A stretch of 64,000 bases of DNA. It comes from Flavobacterium pectinovorum. GTDB taxonomy: Bacteria > Bacteroidota > Bacteroidia > Flavobacteriales > Flavobacteriaceae. Below the pieces are notes generated by a model. It made no database searches. It saw nothing but the letters and a program-made list of their open reading frames with translations, and was not told the DNA's origin. The stretch spans positions 121,032 to 185,031 of the forward strand of contig NZ_RCZH01000006.1 of NCBI RefSeq assembly GCF_006438875.1. Reading direction: 5' to 3'. How positions within the stretch are numbered: position 1 is the first letter of the stretch; every line of letters begins with the position of its first letter. Shown here piece after piece: positions 8,396 through 18,980 of this stretch. A program made the position numbers and the translations under genes.

Positions 8396-11300
8396 TTATA
8401 GTGAAACATTTAAACCTAAAACAAACATTCTTGAGCTAGGATATCCATCTCCACCTTCAGGATCATATCCTTTATATTTAGTGGCTGTAAACAAGTTAGA
8501 TCCTGTAACATAAAGACGCATATTTTTAAGGTATGCTTTTTCTAAAAGTTGACTTGGTAAATTGTATGATAATGTTAGGGCGTTCAAACGCAGAAATGAT
8601 GCATTTTGAATTGCTAATGATGTTTCATAACTATTGAATCTTCCGCCGCCATAATAAGCTCTCGGTACATTTGTATCTGTATGTTCCGGAGTCCAGCGAT
8701 CTAATAAATCGGTGTGAGCAGCACTCATTCCACCAGAACTCATAAAACTTTCGTAAGCTGAACTGATTCTTTTTCCTCCAATAGAATAAGCGAATACCGC
8801 ATTTAATCCAAAACCTTTGTAACTGAAATCAGTTGCAAATCCTCCGTATGCATCAGGATCTGTATTTCCTACTACATAACGATCGTTATCGTCAATTTTA
8901 CCATCTTTGTTTCTGTCAACCGGAACTATATCTCCAGGTTTAACAGTTCTTCCTCCAAAATCAATCTTGCTGATATCGGCCATATCTGATGTTTGTGCAA
9001 TTTTATCAAACTGAAACACATAAATAGAATTGATAGATTGACCTACGAATAAATTTCCTGTTCTTTGGATTTCTACTCCTGTATAACCTCCTTTGTTATA
9101 GATTGCCGAAGTATCTCCGTACAATGCTGTTACTTTATTTTTTGCAGATGAAATGTTTGCTGAAATATCCCAATTGAAATCATTTTCTCTTAAGATTTTA
9201 TAGTTTGCACTAAATTCAAGTCCTTTATTAACCATTTCTCCCACATTATCTACCTGAGAACCAAAACCACTTAACTTAGTTACTCCAATTACCATTAATA
9301 AATTATCATTTTTGATGTTGAAATAATCTACGGTCATAGACAATCTGTTATTAGCAGTTGCGAAGTCTAAACCGAAATCAAATTGCTTTTGTCTTTCCCA
9401 TTGTAAATCAGGATTCCCCAGATATCCGCTTGGTTGATACACTACTGTACCATTCGTATAAACTGGTCTAAACTTACTTACATAAGAATAGTTTGGTATG
9501 TTTTGGTTTCCTGCAATACCATAACTTCCACGAAGTTTTAATAATTTAATAGATTCTACAGATTGCAAAAAGTCTTTAGAAATATCCCAGCCTAAAGCTA
9601 CAGATGGGAAAGTTCCCCATTTATTATTAGGTCCAAAACGAGACGAACCATCTAAACGAGTTGTAACTGTTGCAAAATATTTTTTATCATAAGAATAGTT
9701 TAATCTTCCTGTATAAGACATTAATGACGTGGTTACAAAATCTGAACCCAGTGTAAAATCTTGTTTTTGCGAAGCTCCGTTCAAATACATATAAGTAAAG
9801 TCGTCTGAGGCAAAACCTCTTGCATCAACTTGTGTGTAATTGTTTGTGTTTTTTTGAACAGAAAACGCTCCAAGTGCACTGAAATCATGTTTTCCAATAG
9901 TTTTGGCATACGTTATTGTATTATCCCATTGGTAATTTAACTCACTATATCTGTAGTGATTTGCGTCTCCGTTTGCCGAATTTCTAATAGATTGTCCCGT
10001 ATCAATTGGCTGATAAGAGAAGTTTGCCTGATCTGTAATATCAACAGAAAATGTAGTTCTTAAACTTAATCCCGATGTTGGTTTAATGTTTACGAAATTG
10101 CTTGACATCAAACGGTTTTTAGAACTCGTATTGTCAATTGTCAAACTTTTAATCGGGTTGTAAGCGTCTGAATTCAATACATCTCCGTATTTTAAATAAG
10201 TTGCATTTGGGTCAATTGGCAATAGAGGATTCGCTCCTAAAGCATTTCCAAAAGCACTTCCTTCAATATAAGTGGCGATGCTGCGAGAAAAAGTGGTATT
10301 TGTACCCACTTGCAACCATGATTTCACATCTTGTGTTAAGTTGATTTTTCCGTTATACCTTTTGAAAGATGAATCTTTAAGAAGTCCGTCCTCATCAGCA
10401 TAGTTAAAACTCATAAAATACGAACCTTTATCACCTCCTCCAGAAAATGAAAGGTTATAATTTGTTTGTACTCCTGTACGCGTTACTTCATTTAACCAAT
10501 CATAACTTTTTCCGTTTCTGTAAGATGCTAATTCGTACGGAGCAAAAACTGTAGAACCGTCTGATTTAATTTGATTGATATAAGCAGCACGATCAGCACC
10601 TGGATTTTTATCCATATATTGATTTGCAAATGCATCAACTCTAAGATCAAACAATTGTTGTCCGTTCATTAATGGCATTGCTTTGCTAAACTCAGATAAT
10701 CCAACCCAAGTATCAAAATTCACTTTACCTTCTCCTTTTGTACCTTTTTTGGTTGTGATTACTACAACTCCGTTTGCACCTCTAGCTCCGTAAATTGCGG
10801 TAGAAGATGCATCTTTCAGGATGTCAATATTGGCGATATCATTAGGATTGATAGAGTCAAAACCACCTTCGATAATAAGACCATCGACTACAAATATTGG
10901 GTTTGTACCAAATTGTATCGAGTTGTTTCCTCTAATTTTAATCGAAGCATTTCCACCAGGAGTTGAACTTTGCTGTACATACACACCCGCAGCACGTCCT
11001 TGCATGGCTTGAACAACATTGGATGTAGGTGTTTCGGTTAGTTTTTTACCCTCTACGTTTGCTACCGCACCGGTAAGATCGCTTCTTTTTACTGAAGCTC
11101 CTACTACAATAATCTCATTCAATTCCTGAGTGTTAGGAGTCAGAGAAGCATTAATCTCAGCGCTATTTGCAACAACTGACTTCATAAGAAATCCGATGAA
11201 ACTAAATTCTAAAGTCGATCCGGTTTTAACATTTGATAGTTTGTAACTACCATCAATGTCTGTTACAGTAGAGGTTTGTGTACCTTTTACAATAACTGTA

Positions 11301-11419
11301 GCTCCTGGTAATGGTAAATTTTCATTATCTGTAACTTTACCGGTGATGGTTTGGGAATAAAGTGTACCGGCGGACATCATAACTACTAAGAAGCATAAGT
11401 ATCTTATTGCAATTCTCAT
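8396..11419 (-). CDS. SusC-family TonB-dependent outer-membrane transporter
   Basis: The frame extends up to 11473, but the ATG at 11419 is preferred because it begins a proper signal peptide (MRIAIRYLCFLVVMMSAGTL), giving 1007 residues. After the signal come a carboxypeptidase-regulatory-like domain (ITGKVTDNENLPLPGATVIV), a plug with the SusC motif (FVVDGL..IN..DI..IDILKDASSTAIYGARGANGV, quoted with gaps) and a 22-strand barrel ending in FVLGLNVSL with a C-terminal Leu. It imports oligosaccharides across the outer membrane using TonB energy, paired with the SusD encoded 33 bp downstream. A 30-bp element shared with the 21032 gene promoter lies about 80 bp upstream. Confidence 0.95.
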   Translation of the reverse strand: MRIAIRYLCFLVVMMSAGTLYSQTITGKVTDNENLPLPGATVIVKGTQTSTVTDIDGSYKLSNVKTGSTLEFSFIGFLMKSVVANSAEINASLTPNTQELNEIIVVGASVKRSDLTGAVANVEGKKLTETPTSNVVQAMQGRAAGVYVQQSSTPGGNASIKIRGNNSIQFGTNPIFVVDGLIIEGGFDSINPNDIANIDILKDASSTAIYGARGANGVVVITTKKGTKGEGKVNFDTWVGLSEFSKAMPLMNGQQLFDLRVDAFANQYMDKNPGADRAAYINQIKSDGSTVFAPYELASYRNGKSYDWLNEVTRTGVQTNYNLSFSGGGDKGSYFMSFNYADEDGLLKDSSFKRYNGKINLTQDVKSWLQVGTNTTFSRSIATYIEGSAFGNALGANPLLPIDPNATYLKYGDVLNSDAYNPIKSLTIDNTSSKNRLMSSNFVNIKPTSGLSLRTTFSVDITDQANFSYQPIDTGQSIRNSANGDANHYRYSELNYQWDNTITYAKTIGKHDFSALGAFSVQKNTNNYTQVDARGFASDDFTYMYLNGASQKQDFTLGSDFVTTSLMSYTGRLNYSYDKKYFATVTTRLDGSSRFGPNNKWGTFPSVALGWDISKDFLQSVESIKLLKLRGSYGIAGNQNIPNYSYVSKFRPVYTNGTVVYQPSGYLGNPDLQWERQKQFDFGLDFATANNRLSMTVDYFNIKNDNLLMVIGVTKLSGFGSQVDNVGEMVNKGLEFSANYKILRENDFNWDISANISSAKNKVTALYGDTSAIYNKGGYTGVEIQRTGNLFVGQSINSIYVFQFDKIAQTSDMADISKIDFGGRTVKPGDIVPVDRNKDGKIDDNDRYVVGNTDPDAYGGFATDFSYKGFGLNAVFAYSIGGKRISSAYESFMSSGGMSAAHTDLLDRWTPEHTDTNVPRAYYGGGRFNSYETSLAIQNASFLRLNALTLSYNLPSQLLEKAYLKNMRLYVTGSNLFTATKYKGYDPEGGDGYPSSRMFVLGLNVSL

Positions 11420-12088
11420 AATGATTTGGTTTTTAGTTAATAAAATTATTGAGTTAGTTTTTTTATTGAGCACTTAAATACGAGAAAACGAATTGACTTA
11501 TACTATACTATACTACAACACTACAAACATACAAATATTTTCATAACATCCAAATTATGTTTTAAGAATTTGTTATTTTTTTGCGGGAATTATTTCAGCA
11601 TTTGTATAAATATCAATGTTTAAAAAGAATAAGAGAATAAATCATGGAATAAAATCAAGAAATCTCAGACAAAAATAAAGCACATGTGCCCTAAAAAAAG
11701 GAAAATAAGTACTTTAAAGTGATTTTTGTAGTACTGAATTTATTTTTTAAATAATTCGAAAGAAAAAGAAAAAAAATAACTAAAAAGAAGAATTATTAGT
11801 CAAATCATTCTTAATAAATATTGTTGGATCTTTGTGTCATTTGGACACAGAAAACAGTGACTATAAAGAATAAACATCGTAAATCACACCAAAAATTTCG
11901 TCCCGAAAATCGTCAATCTTTGTCGAATTACGCGTGTGATTTCTCCTCCGTCGAAATGACAAGATTGTGGTTATCTTGTCCATAAAAACAAAAAAAGACG
12001 CAATGCTTTGCGTCTCTACGATAAAACCTTTGTCCCTATGAACCTCAGAACCTTTGAACCTTTGTTTCTCAGAACCTCAGAACCTTCC
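11420..12088. other. Intergenic region upstream of susC
   Basis: No gene is seen. It holds the PUL element at 11498-11527, a long A/T-rich stretch, a fragment of the repeat family ending TCGAAATGACAAGATTG near 11930-11955, and a small hairpin AGACGCAATGCTTTGCGTCT at 11996-12015 that belongs to the GACGCAC..GTGCGTC repeat family. The 12009-12085 part contains near-repeats of AACCTTTG and AACCTCAG with no apparent coding. Confidence 0.65.
11498..11527 (-). promoter_or_regulatory. Shared PUL promoter element, copy at susC
   Basis: The plus-strand sequence is TTATACTATACTATACTACA followed by ACACTACAAA. It matches 21051-21080 upstream of the first PUL gene at 27 of 30 positions. Internally it is a tandem of TATACTA. 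It lies about 80 bp upstream of the susC start. A likely role is binding of the GntR regulator encoded at 13685-14701, or another co-regulator of the PUL. Confidence 0.55.
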
Positions 12089-13681
12089 TCACGCTATCCC
12101 CCATTTAGAGAATAAAATAAAAATACTCACCATCCCTATTAAAAGCGCTGCGAAATACCAATAACGGTTTTTCCATGGTGACAATTCAACAGATTCAAGT
12201 TTGATTTCAGTATAATTATAATTGGGATAAAATCTGGAAGCAACCAACATACATATTGTAGTAAATACAAACAATAATGCCAGCATGTGCAAATAATGAA
12301 GCTTAATATCGAGAATATAATTAAAGATTACATAACTTAAAATAAAGAATATCATTCCAATTTTAGCAGCTTGTGGTGGTACTTTTTTCGAAACAAAACC
12401 AACCAGAATAATGGTGAAAATTGGTAAACAAAACATTCCACCAAGTTGTTGCAAATACGTATAAAAACCAGCTTTGCTAAACATTATAAACGGAGCTGAA
12501 AACATGGCTAAAGCCGAAACAATGATTTCGAATTTACGTCCTGTATATACCAAATGTTTCTCTGTTATTTCCTTATTTCTTTTTTCTAACCACGGTTTAT
12601 AAAGGTTCAGTACAAACAACGTACTGCTGCTATTTAAACCTGCATTAAATGTACTAATTGCAGCACCAAGAACTACTGCAGCGGTTAAACCAATTAGAAT
12701 CGTTGGCAACGTATCTTTTACAACTAATGGAAAAACTTCGGTAGTATTTTCAAGGTTTTTATACAAATGAACTCCAATCAATCCGGGAATATTGATAATA
12801 AACGGACATAATAATTTTCCCAAACACGCCAATCCCATTCCTTTTTGACTGTGAGAAAGACTTTTTGCTGATAAAGCCTGTTGAACAATAAACTGCTCCA
12901 TTCCCCAATAATACAGATTCATGATAAACATACCCGTAAAAATGGTACTAAGCGGAACTGCGTCATGAGGACCTCCAATTGCATTAAGGTGTTCTTTATT
13001 CTGCGAAAGCATAATATGCAAACCTTGTGACCAATCGCCATGACCCAGAAATTTAAATCCAAAATAAGGAAAAGCAATACCAATGGTCAATAATCCGATA
13101 CTTAAAATGGTGTCACTTATAGAAATAGCGCGTAAACCTCCAAGAACCGAATATGCGCAACCCGTTAGCCCAATCACCCAGACCATAATCCAGATATTTT
13201 GCCAATACGTTAATTGCAACGGCTGTAAAAAATTGAACATTCCGGTAAGGGCAACTGCTCCACCGTATAAAACTGCGGGAAGTAAATTAACAATATAACT
13301 GCATAGAAATATAATTGAAACTAATCTCTTGGTCGATTGATCGTAGCGTTTCCCTAAATAATCCGGAATTGTCATGGCTCCGGTACGAAAATAAATAGGC
13401 AAAAAAAACTCCGCAACTAATAACATCGCCAGCACAGAACTTACGCCCCATGCTATAACACTCATATTATTGGTATATATAGATTCGTTTTCGCCTATAA
13501 ATTGATTCGCACTTATATTGCTCAGCAACAATGCTCCTCCTACTATTAAGAAATTATTGTTGTGATCTGCAAAAAAAAGTCCATTTGTGGTTTGTACCTT
13601 TTTTTTACGCGTTTTAATTGCTGAAATTAGGGCAATAAGACCTGTAATTAGTAAAAAACTAACAATGGACAATACACTCAT
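12089..13681 (-). CDS. Sodium/solute symporter (SSS, SLC5 family)
   Basis: 530 residues, hydrophobic throughout with about 13-14 predicted membrane helices and no cleaved signal peptide. SSS features include GGALLLSNISANQFIGENES near the N-terminus, the TGCAYSVLGGLRAISISDT segment, and LGAAISTFNAGLNSSSTLFV in the middle. It resembles the bacterial SGLT-like sugar transporters used for uptake of monosaccharides released in the periplasm. Its start lies 3 bp after the stop of the GntR regulator gene, so the two are co-transcribed. Given the alpha-galactosidases nearby, a hexose such as galactose is a reasonable guess, but the substrate is not determined. Confidence 0.85.
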   Translation of the reverse strand: MSVLSIVSFLLITGLIALISAIKTRKKKVQTTNGLFFADHNNNFLIVGGALLLSNISANQFIGENESIYTNNMSVIAWGVSSVLAMLLVAEFFLPIYFRTGAMTIPDYLGKRYDQSTKRLVSIIFLCSYIVNLLPAVLYGGAVALTGMFNFLQPLQLTYWQNIWIMVWVIGLTGCAYSVLGGLRAISISDTILSIGLLTIGIAFPYFGFKFLGHGDWSQGLHIMLSQNKEHLNAIGGPHDAVPLSTIFTGMFIMNLYYWGMEQFIVQQALSAKSLSHSQKGMGLACLGKLLCPFIINIPGLIGVHLYKNLENTTEVFPLVVKDTLPTILIGLTAAVVLGAAISTFNAGLNSSSTLFVLNLYKPWLEKRNKEITEKHLVYTGRKFEIIVSALAMFSAPFIMFSKAGFYTYLQQLGGMFCLPIFTIILVGFVSKKVPPQAAKIGMIFFILSYVIFNYILDIKLHYLHMLALLFVFTTICMLVASRFYPNYNYTEIKLESVELSPWKNRYWYFAALLIGMVSIFILFSKWGIA

Positions 13682-13684
13682 AAA

Positions 13685-14701
13685 CTACAACGAATTTCGA
13701 TCAACAAGAACCGTTGGAATAATCTCCTGAATCTTTTTACGATTCAGGACAAAATTCGCCGCTTTTTTTCCCATTTCAGAGAAATCAGTTGAGAATGTGG
13801 TAACTCCGTCAAAAATAATCTCTTTTACAATATCATCATTGTGCGAAATAAACCCAATATCCGAGCCAATCTTAAGACCCTTAATTTTAGAATCTTTCAG
13901 CATTTCCCAAAGTTCAAGATTGTGAATTGTAAAATATACTTTTCCTTTTTCTAAAGATCCTGAAACGTATTCTTCTTTAATTACTCCCTTAATATCGTGA
14001 TCTTTCATGAATCTTTTAAATGAATTCAAAATTTCATCCGGTTCAGCAGACGATGGCTTAAAGAAGAAAATAATCTCATCGTATTTCTTAATTTTATCTT
14101 TTAATTGTACAAAAGCATTGTAAGACGAATCGCCAAACTCTTGCGCAACATAATTATAATCTTCATCCGTTTCTATATATCGATCTACCAACAAAACCCT
14201 GTTGGTTGGCAATAGTTTTAAAACAGGAGGCGTTTTTACACTTGGAATTGGAGCGATAACAAACATTCCGTATTTTCCCTTTATATTTTGGATGATACTT
14301 TCGAAGGTATCAAAATTATTATGGTGGAAAAAGATATCCAACTGCACATTTTTTCCTAGTCCTTTTCTGAAGTTTTCATAAAATGTTTCCTGAAAAATAT
14401 CAAATGCAAATATTAACAAAGCTACTTTTAGCTCTTGTTTAACATCATTTGTAGCCACAAAATAACCCAGTCGATTCTTTGATTCGATGATTCCTCTGTG
14501 TACAAGTTCTTTGTAAGCTTTGGCAATTGTTTCTCTGGCAAAACCTAATTCACTTATAAAAGTATTTACAGACGGGAGCAAATCACCCTTGGTAACTACC
14601 TTTTCATCAATAGAATTAATTATTCCCTGAACCAGTTGCTCATGTTTAGAGAAGGAATTTATAGATTCAAGATTTTTTATCTGTTGAATAATTTGCTTCA
14701 T
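13685..14701 (-). CDS. GntR-family regulator with sugar-binding-like domain
   Basis: 338 residues. The N-terminal winged helix (about residues 20-85) has the GntR pattern KGDLLPSVNTFISELGFARE, TIAKAYKELVHRGIIESK and LGYFV. The rest (about 90-338) resembles a LacI-type periplasmic-binding fold, ending IIFDGVTTFSTDFSEMGKKA, as in Bacteroidota GntR regulators of sugar loci such as the fucose regulator of Bacteroides. It probably senses a cytoplasmic monosaccharide. It precedes the symporter gene by 3 bp and sits in the middle of the PUL. The 30-bp elements at 11498 and 21051 are candidate operators. Confidence 0.85.
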   Translation of the reverse strand: MKQIIQQIKNLESINSFSKHEQLVQGIINSIDEKVVTKGDLLPSVNTFISELGFARETIAKAYKELVHRGIIESKNRLGYFVATNDVKQELKVALLIFAFDIFQETFYENFRKGLGKNVQLDIFFHHNNFDTFESIIQNIKGKYGMFVIAPIPSVKTPPVLKLLPTNRVLLVDRYIETDEDYNYVAQEFGDSSYNAFVQLKDKIKKYDEIIFFFKPSSAEPDEILNSFKRFMKDHDIKGVIKEEYVSGSLEKGKVYFTIHNLELWEMLKDSKIKGLKIGSDIGFISHNDDIVKEIIFDGVTTFSTDFSEMGKKAANFVLNRKKIQEIIPTVLVDRNSL

Positions 14702-14769
14702 AAAACGTTATAGTTTGGTATTTAATTAGAAATATATTACAAATATATACTAATGTTCGAGATTAAGTT

Positions 14770-16974
14770 TTAGGCCTTCGTAATTTTTAAAACAACACTG
14801 CTATTCGAAGAATTTACATTTGGGTTAATTCCCACCTGCATTAAGAAATCACCGGAATAAGTTGTGGTTTCTACCGCCGGTTTTTTATCCGGATAAATAT
14901 TAATTTCTTCTACTTTATAGTTTTTTCCTGCTTCAAGTCCTTTTAGTTTTATTGGGAGATGTGTTCCTGCTTCATATCTTGAATTAACCAAGTAACTAAA
15001 AACTACTGCTTCGTTACCATTTTTATTCACAAACATTACAGATGCAGCATCATTACCCCAAGGATTTTGTAGACGATATTGATCGCCCTGCCAAATTGTA
15101 TTACTCAAAGCTCCGTAGTTTTTGATAGCCTGCTGAACATAAGATAAATCATTATCGTTTAACTCTTTAACCACAATATCAAAACCTAATCTGCCCATCA
15201 TAGCAACATCTGTACGGTATTTAATAGACTGTTTTCCCCAATCTGTAACGTGCGCCGCAATAGTCAAGGCAGGATAAAAATACGAGTATTCCCATTGCAT
15301 ATATACACGCTCCAAAGGATCTGTATTATCGCTTGGCCAGAACTCAGTAAAATATTTCAATGCGGCATAATCAACTCTTCCGCCACCACCGGAGCAAAGC
15401 ATCATTGGTACTTTTGGATATTTTATACGAATACGCTCGAGAACTTTATAAAGTCCGTTTACGTAATCCGTATAAAAATTAGATTGTTTGTCTTTTAAAT
15501 TACTTGAATAAGCGTTATAAATTACCGCATTACAATCCCATTTGATATATGCTAATTCCGGATTCTCTGTAAAAAGATTGTCTACAACTCCGTAAACAAA
15601 ATCCTGAACTTTTGGGTTCGATAAATCTAAAACCAATTGATTACGGAAATAATGTTCTGCTCTTCCCGGTTGTTTTACAATCCATTCCGGGTGTTTTTTA
15701 TACAAATCACTCGCAGGATTTACCATTTCAGGTTCAATCCAAATTCCGAATTTTACCTGATTGTCTTTAGCCGTTTTCACTAAAGTTCCAATTCCGTTTG
15801 GTAACTTCTTTTTGTTTACGTCCCAATCTCCCAAAGCCGCGTCATCGTTGTTACGAGGAAAATTGTTTCCAAACCATCCGTCATCCAGTAAAAACATATC
15901 TACACCCAGTTTTTTACTATCGGCGATAAGCACTTTTAGTTTATTTTCATCAAAATTAAAGTAAGTAGCTTCCCAGTTGTTTAGCAATGTCAAACGACTT
16001 CCTTTTCCGTCTAATATTTTATAATTTCTTGACCAATCGTGCAAATTACGGCTTGCATTTCCTTTTCCTTTTGAAGATAAAGTGTACCAAAATTTAGGCG
16101 TTGTAAATACTTCATTTTTAGGCAATGAATAAGCCGCCGCGGCATTGTTAATACCAGAAATAACACGAAGATTATTTAAAGGATCTAATTCTAAATCTGT
16201 TCTGAAATTTCCTGACCATTCTAATCCTGCAAACAAAACTTTTCCTTCATCTTCTGTTGCTGGTTTGTCCAGAGACACCATGAATACTGAAGGCTGAAAT
16301 AAATTGGCACGAGAACCTAATTTAGTATCTAAAACTTTAATTCCGTGAGTCAGTTTAGTTTCTTCAGGCTGCATTTCTTTAGCCCAATCACCATGATATT
16401 GGTTCAAATAGAAATTATTATATCCTTTCAAATATAAATTAGCCGAAGCATATTTATTCAAAGTTATATTGCTTTTTTCCGTGTGCTGAATTGTAGTCCA
16501 TTGCTCAACAACATCAGTATCATAATAAGCCTGAATAAACATATGAACTTCAACCGGATATACAGGATCTTTAAGCGTGATTTCGGTTTGAGAAATTCCT
16601 GTACTTACCGTTGTTGTTTTATGCGTTACATATAATAAATCAAGTGAAGTATTTCCGTCAGCGTGTGTTACGGCAATGGCAGGTTCTAATAAATTTTTAG
16701 ATCCGGATGGTGTATATGCTGCGTTATAAATTCCTGAATAATCTGTTCCCTGACGAAACTGAGCTTGTATTTTTACATAATCAAAATCGTTTGCCAATTT
16801 TTCTCCTAAATAAATAGTATTCAATTCTTTTCCGGGAGTAACTTGCAAAACAAGAGCATTACTTTTTGTTTTTACAGAGATAATTTGTTGCGCTGTTATT
16901 GTGCTGCAATAACTCGTCAGAATAAAAAATGCGATCGTAAAAGACTGCCTTAATGTTGTAAATTGCTTTTTCAT
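14770..16974 (-). CDS. GH36 alpha-galactosidase
   Basis: The frame extends to 17028, but the ATG at 16974 is preferred. It gives a signal peptide (MKKQFTTLRQSFTIAFFILT...ITAQ) and removes an overlap with the upstream esterase gene, leaving a 19-bp gap and 734 residues. The GH36 core is clear: LLDDGWFGNNFPRN, GIWIEPEMVNP, nucleophile D480 in YIKWDCN and acid/base D549 in FWPSDNTDP, positions close to those of Geobacillus AgaA (478/548) as I recall them. The enzyme removes terminal alpha-galactose with retention, here in the periplasm. It is the third gene of the minus-strand run starting at 21032. Confidence 0.92.
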   Translation of the reverse strand: MKKQFTTLRQSFTIAFFILTSYCSTITAQQIISVKTKSNALVLQVTPGKELNTIYLGEKLANDFDYVKIQAQFRQGTDYSGIYNAAYTPSGSKNLLEPAIAVTHADGNTSLDLLYVTHKTTTVSTGISQTEITLKDPVYPVEVHMFIQAYYDTDVVEQWTTIQHTEKSNITLNKYASANLYLKGYNNFYLNQYHGDWAKEMQPEETKLTHGIKVLDTKLGSRANLFQPSVFMVSLDKPATEDEGKVLFAGLEWSGNFRTDLELDPLNNLRVISGINNAAAAYSLPKNEVFTTPKFWYTLSSKGKGNASRNLHDWSRNYKILDGKGSRLTLLNNWEATYFNFDENKLKVLIADSKKLGVDMFLLDDGWFGNNFPRNNDDAALGDWDVNKKKLPNGIGTLVKTAKDNQVKFGIWIEPEMVNPASDLYKKHPEWIVKQPGRAEHYFRNQLVLDLSNPKVQDFVYGVVDNLFTENPELAYIKWDCNAVIYNAYSSNLKDKQSNFYTDYVNGLYKVLERIRIKYPKVPMMLCSGGGGRVDYAALKYFTEFWPSDNTDPLERVYMQWEYSYFYPALTIAAHVTDWGKQSIKYRTDVAMMGRLGFDIVVKELNDNDLSYVQQAIKNYGALSNTIWQGDQYRLQNPWGNDAASVMFVNKNGNEAVVFSYLVNSRYEAGTHLPIKLKGLEAGKNYKVEEINIYPDKKPAVETTTYSGDFLMQVGINPNVNSSNSSVVLKITKA

Positions 16975-16993
16975 TTTATTATATGTTATTTTT

Positions 16994-18970
16994 TTATTTC
17001 TTTTCTTGTGTAATACCTGCCCAAACATCTGTTCTAAAAGAAGATGCCGGTAAATCTGATGCGTTTGTTAAATTTCCGTCAGGATTATCAGCCCAATTGT
17101 AGCGCACTGCAACCGGATTTGGAACTTCCTGAGCATATACTTCAACTTTTCCGTTTACTATTTTTGCTTCAGCCCAATAAAATTTCTGATCTGATCCTGC
17201 AATCGAAAAACCTTTTAATTCGCCGTTTTTAGCTTTAATATTCTCCTTAAAATCAAAATCTAACGTCGCTATATTTCTTTCGATTTTATACGATTTATAA
17301 AGCGGTCCCGAATACTCAATTTTAGTATTATAAACTTTTGCCAAAGCGATATTTGCCAAACGACCACCTACATCTTGTTTGTTTTTTGGATGAATATCTT
17401 CCCCATTTCCAATATCTGTTGTCACCGCCATTCCAGTGTTTGGTAATTTCAAAGTCAGGAATTGTGCTTCACGCAACTCTGCCCAATCAGAAGCTGTAGG
17501 TTGTTCTTTTTTCTGTTTATAATTTGCCAATTGAACAAAGAAAAACGGTAAATTTTTATCTTTAAATTTACCTCTCCAATCGTTTATCAACAGCGGAAAT
17601 AACTTCTGATATTGATACGCTCTTTCGGCATTACTTTCGCCCTGATACCAGATTACTCCTTTTATTTTATAGTCCAACAAAGGCGCAATCATTGCATTGT
17701 ATATAGCGCTTGGTCTGTTTTGGCCTTGAGCCAAATAAGGTTTTGCAGGTAAATCTTTGCTATCAATTCCAATAGAATATTTCCAGTTTCCGGCCAATGA
17801 AATAGTTTCTTTTTCTGATTTTAAAGCGAAGTTTTCATCCCCATAAATTCCTCCGTTTCCTGATCCGTCAAAAACTCTGATGGTTATCGTATTTTCTCCT
17901 TTATTCAGAAATTTTGATGGAATTGTATAATGACGCTCTACATTATAACCTTTAGTTTCTCCAATATAATTTCCGTTTACCCAGATCATATCGTCATCAT
18001 CTGCCAAATAACTAATGCTCAAATCTTTTTTTATAATACTTTCTGAAAGTGTAACCTTTTTTCTAAACCAGACTACGCCATCAAAATTGCCTAATCCGTT
18101 GCTATCAAAAAATGAAGGCAGTTTCATTGTTTTCCACGAAGTGTCATCAAAATTGGGTGTTGCCCAAATTGCTTTTCCCGTCTCAAATCCTTTATCAGAA
18201 CCTATTACTTTCATTTCCCAATCTGCCAAATCTGCATTATATTTTTGCAATAATGCGGCTCCATCAGTTTCTGATTTCATCGCCTGAATTTCGGTATCAA
18301 AATCATGAATTGTAGTTAACGCTCCGGAACTTGTCCAGGCTTCAATTAGCGTTCCTCCCCATGAAGAATGGATTAACCCTATGGGAATCTTTTTTTCGTT
18401 ATAAATTTTTCTAGCAAAAAAATATGCCGTTGCACTAAAATCAGCAACCGTTTTTCGACTGCAAACATTCCATCCGTCGTGTTGTACTGTAAGTGTATTT
18501 AATGGTAAAGTGCTTTCTATGTGTTCTGCTTGTAATAATCTTATTTGAGGATAATTAGCATTTTCTATCTCTTCCTTATAATTATTTATTTTTCCCCAAC
18601 CTTCCAGAGGCATTTCCATATTACTTTGCCCGGAACACAACCAAACTTCACCAATTAAAATATTATTGAGCGTTTTTATTGTTCCGTCGTGTATCGTAAT
18701 CGTGTATGGTCCTCCGTAAACGGGAGTTTTCAAAACCACATTCCATTTGCCATTTGTGACATTCTTAGTGTATGATTTTTTATCCCATGAAGTTGTGATC
18801 GTTACCGATTTTCCATCACTTTCTCCCCAAAACGGAACTGCGCTTTTTTGCTGTAAAACCATATTATCTGTAAAGAACGAAGGCAATAATACTGTAGCAG
18901 TAACTACATTTGACGATAATACAAACAACGCCAATACCAGAATCATTTTCTTAAAAAAGTTTCTTTTCAT
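16994..18970 (-). CDS. SGNH carbohydrate O-acetylesterase (sialate O-acetylesterase-like)
   Basis: 658 residues with a signal peptide (ending near SSNVVTA). The catalytic Ser is S116 in LCSGQSNMEMPL; block II is SSWGGTLIEAW, block III is IWYQGESNAERAY, and the C-terminal pair is D525/H527 in GEDIHPKNK, all as in the SIAE/CE20-type esterases. Residues about 262-400 are an inserted galactose-binding beta-sandwich like the GH2 N-terminal domain (WFRKKVTL, WVNGNYIGETKGYN). It removes O-acetyl groups from a polysaccharide or oligosaccharide, making it accessible to the glycosidases of the PUL. It is 10 bp downstream of the GH-D gene. The CE20 assignment (known for acetyl-xyloglucan) is possible but not proven. 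Confidence 0.85.
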   Translation of the reverse strand: MKRNFFKKMILVLALFVLSSNVVTATVLLPSFFTDNMVLQQKSAVPFWGESDGKSVTITTSWDKKSYTKNVTNGKWNVVLKTPVYGGPYTITIHDGTIKTLNNILIGEVWLCSGQSNMEMPLEGWGKINNYKEEIENANYPQIRLLQAEHIESTLPLNTLTVQHDGWNVCSRKTVADFSATAYFFARKIYNEKKIPIGLIHSSWGGTLIEAWTSSGALTTIHDFDTEIQAMKSETDGAALLQKYNADLADWEMKVIGSDKGFETGKAIWATPNFDDTSWKTMKLPSFFDSNGLGNFDGVVWFRKKVTLSESIIKKDLSISYLADDDDMIWVNGNYIGETKGYNVERHYTIPSKFLNKGENTITIRVFDGSGNGGIYGDENFALKSEKETISLAGNWKYSIGIDSKDLPAKPYLAQGQNRPSAIYNAMIAPLLDYKIKGVIWYQGESNAERAYQYQKLFPLLINDWRGKFKDKNLPFFFVQLANYKQKKEQPTASDWAELREAQFLTLKLPNTGMAVTTDIGNGEDIHPKNKQDVGGRLANIALAKVYNTKIEYSGPLYKSYKIERNIATLDFDFKENIKAKNGELKGFSIAGSDQKFYWAEAKIVNGKVEVYAQEVPNPVAVRYNWADNPDGNLTNASDLPASSFRTDVWAGITQEKK

Positions 18971-18980
18971 GCTGCTTTAA

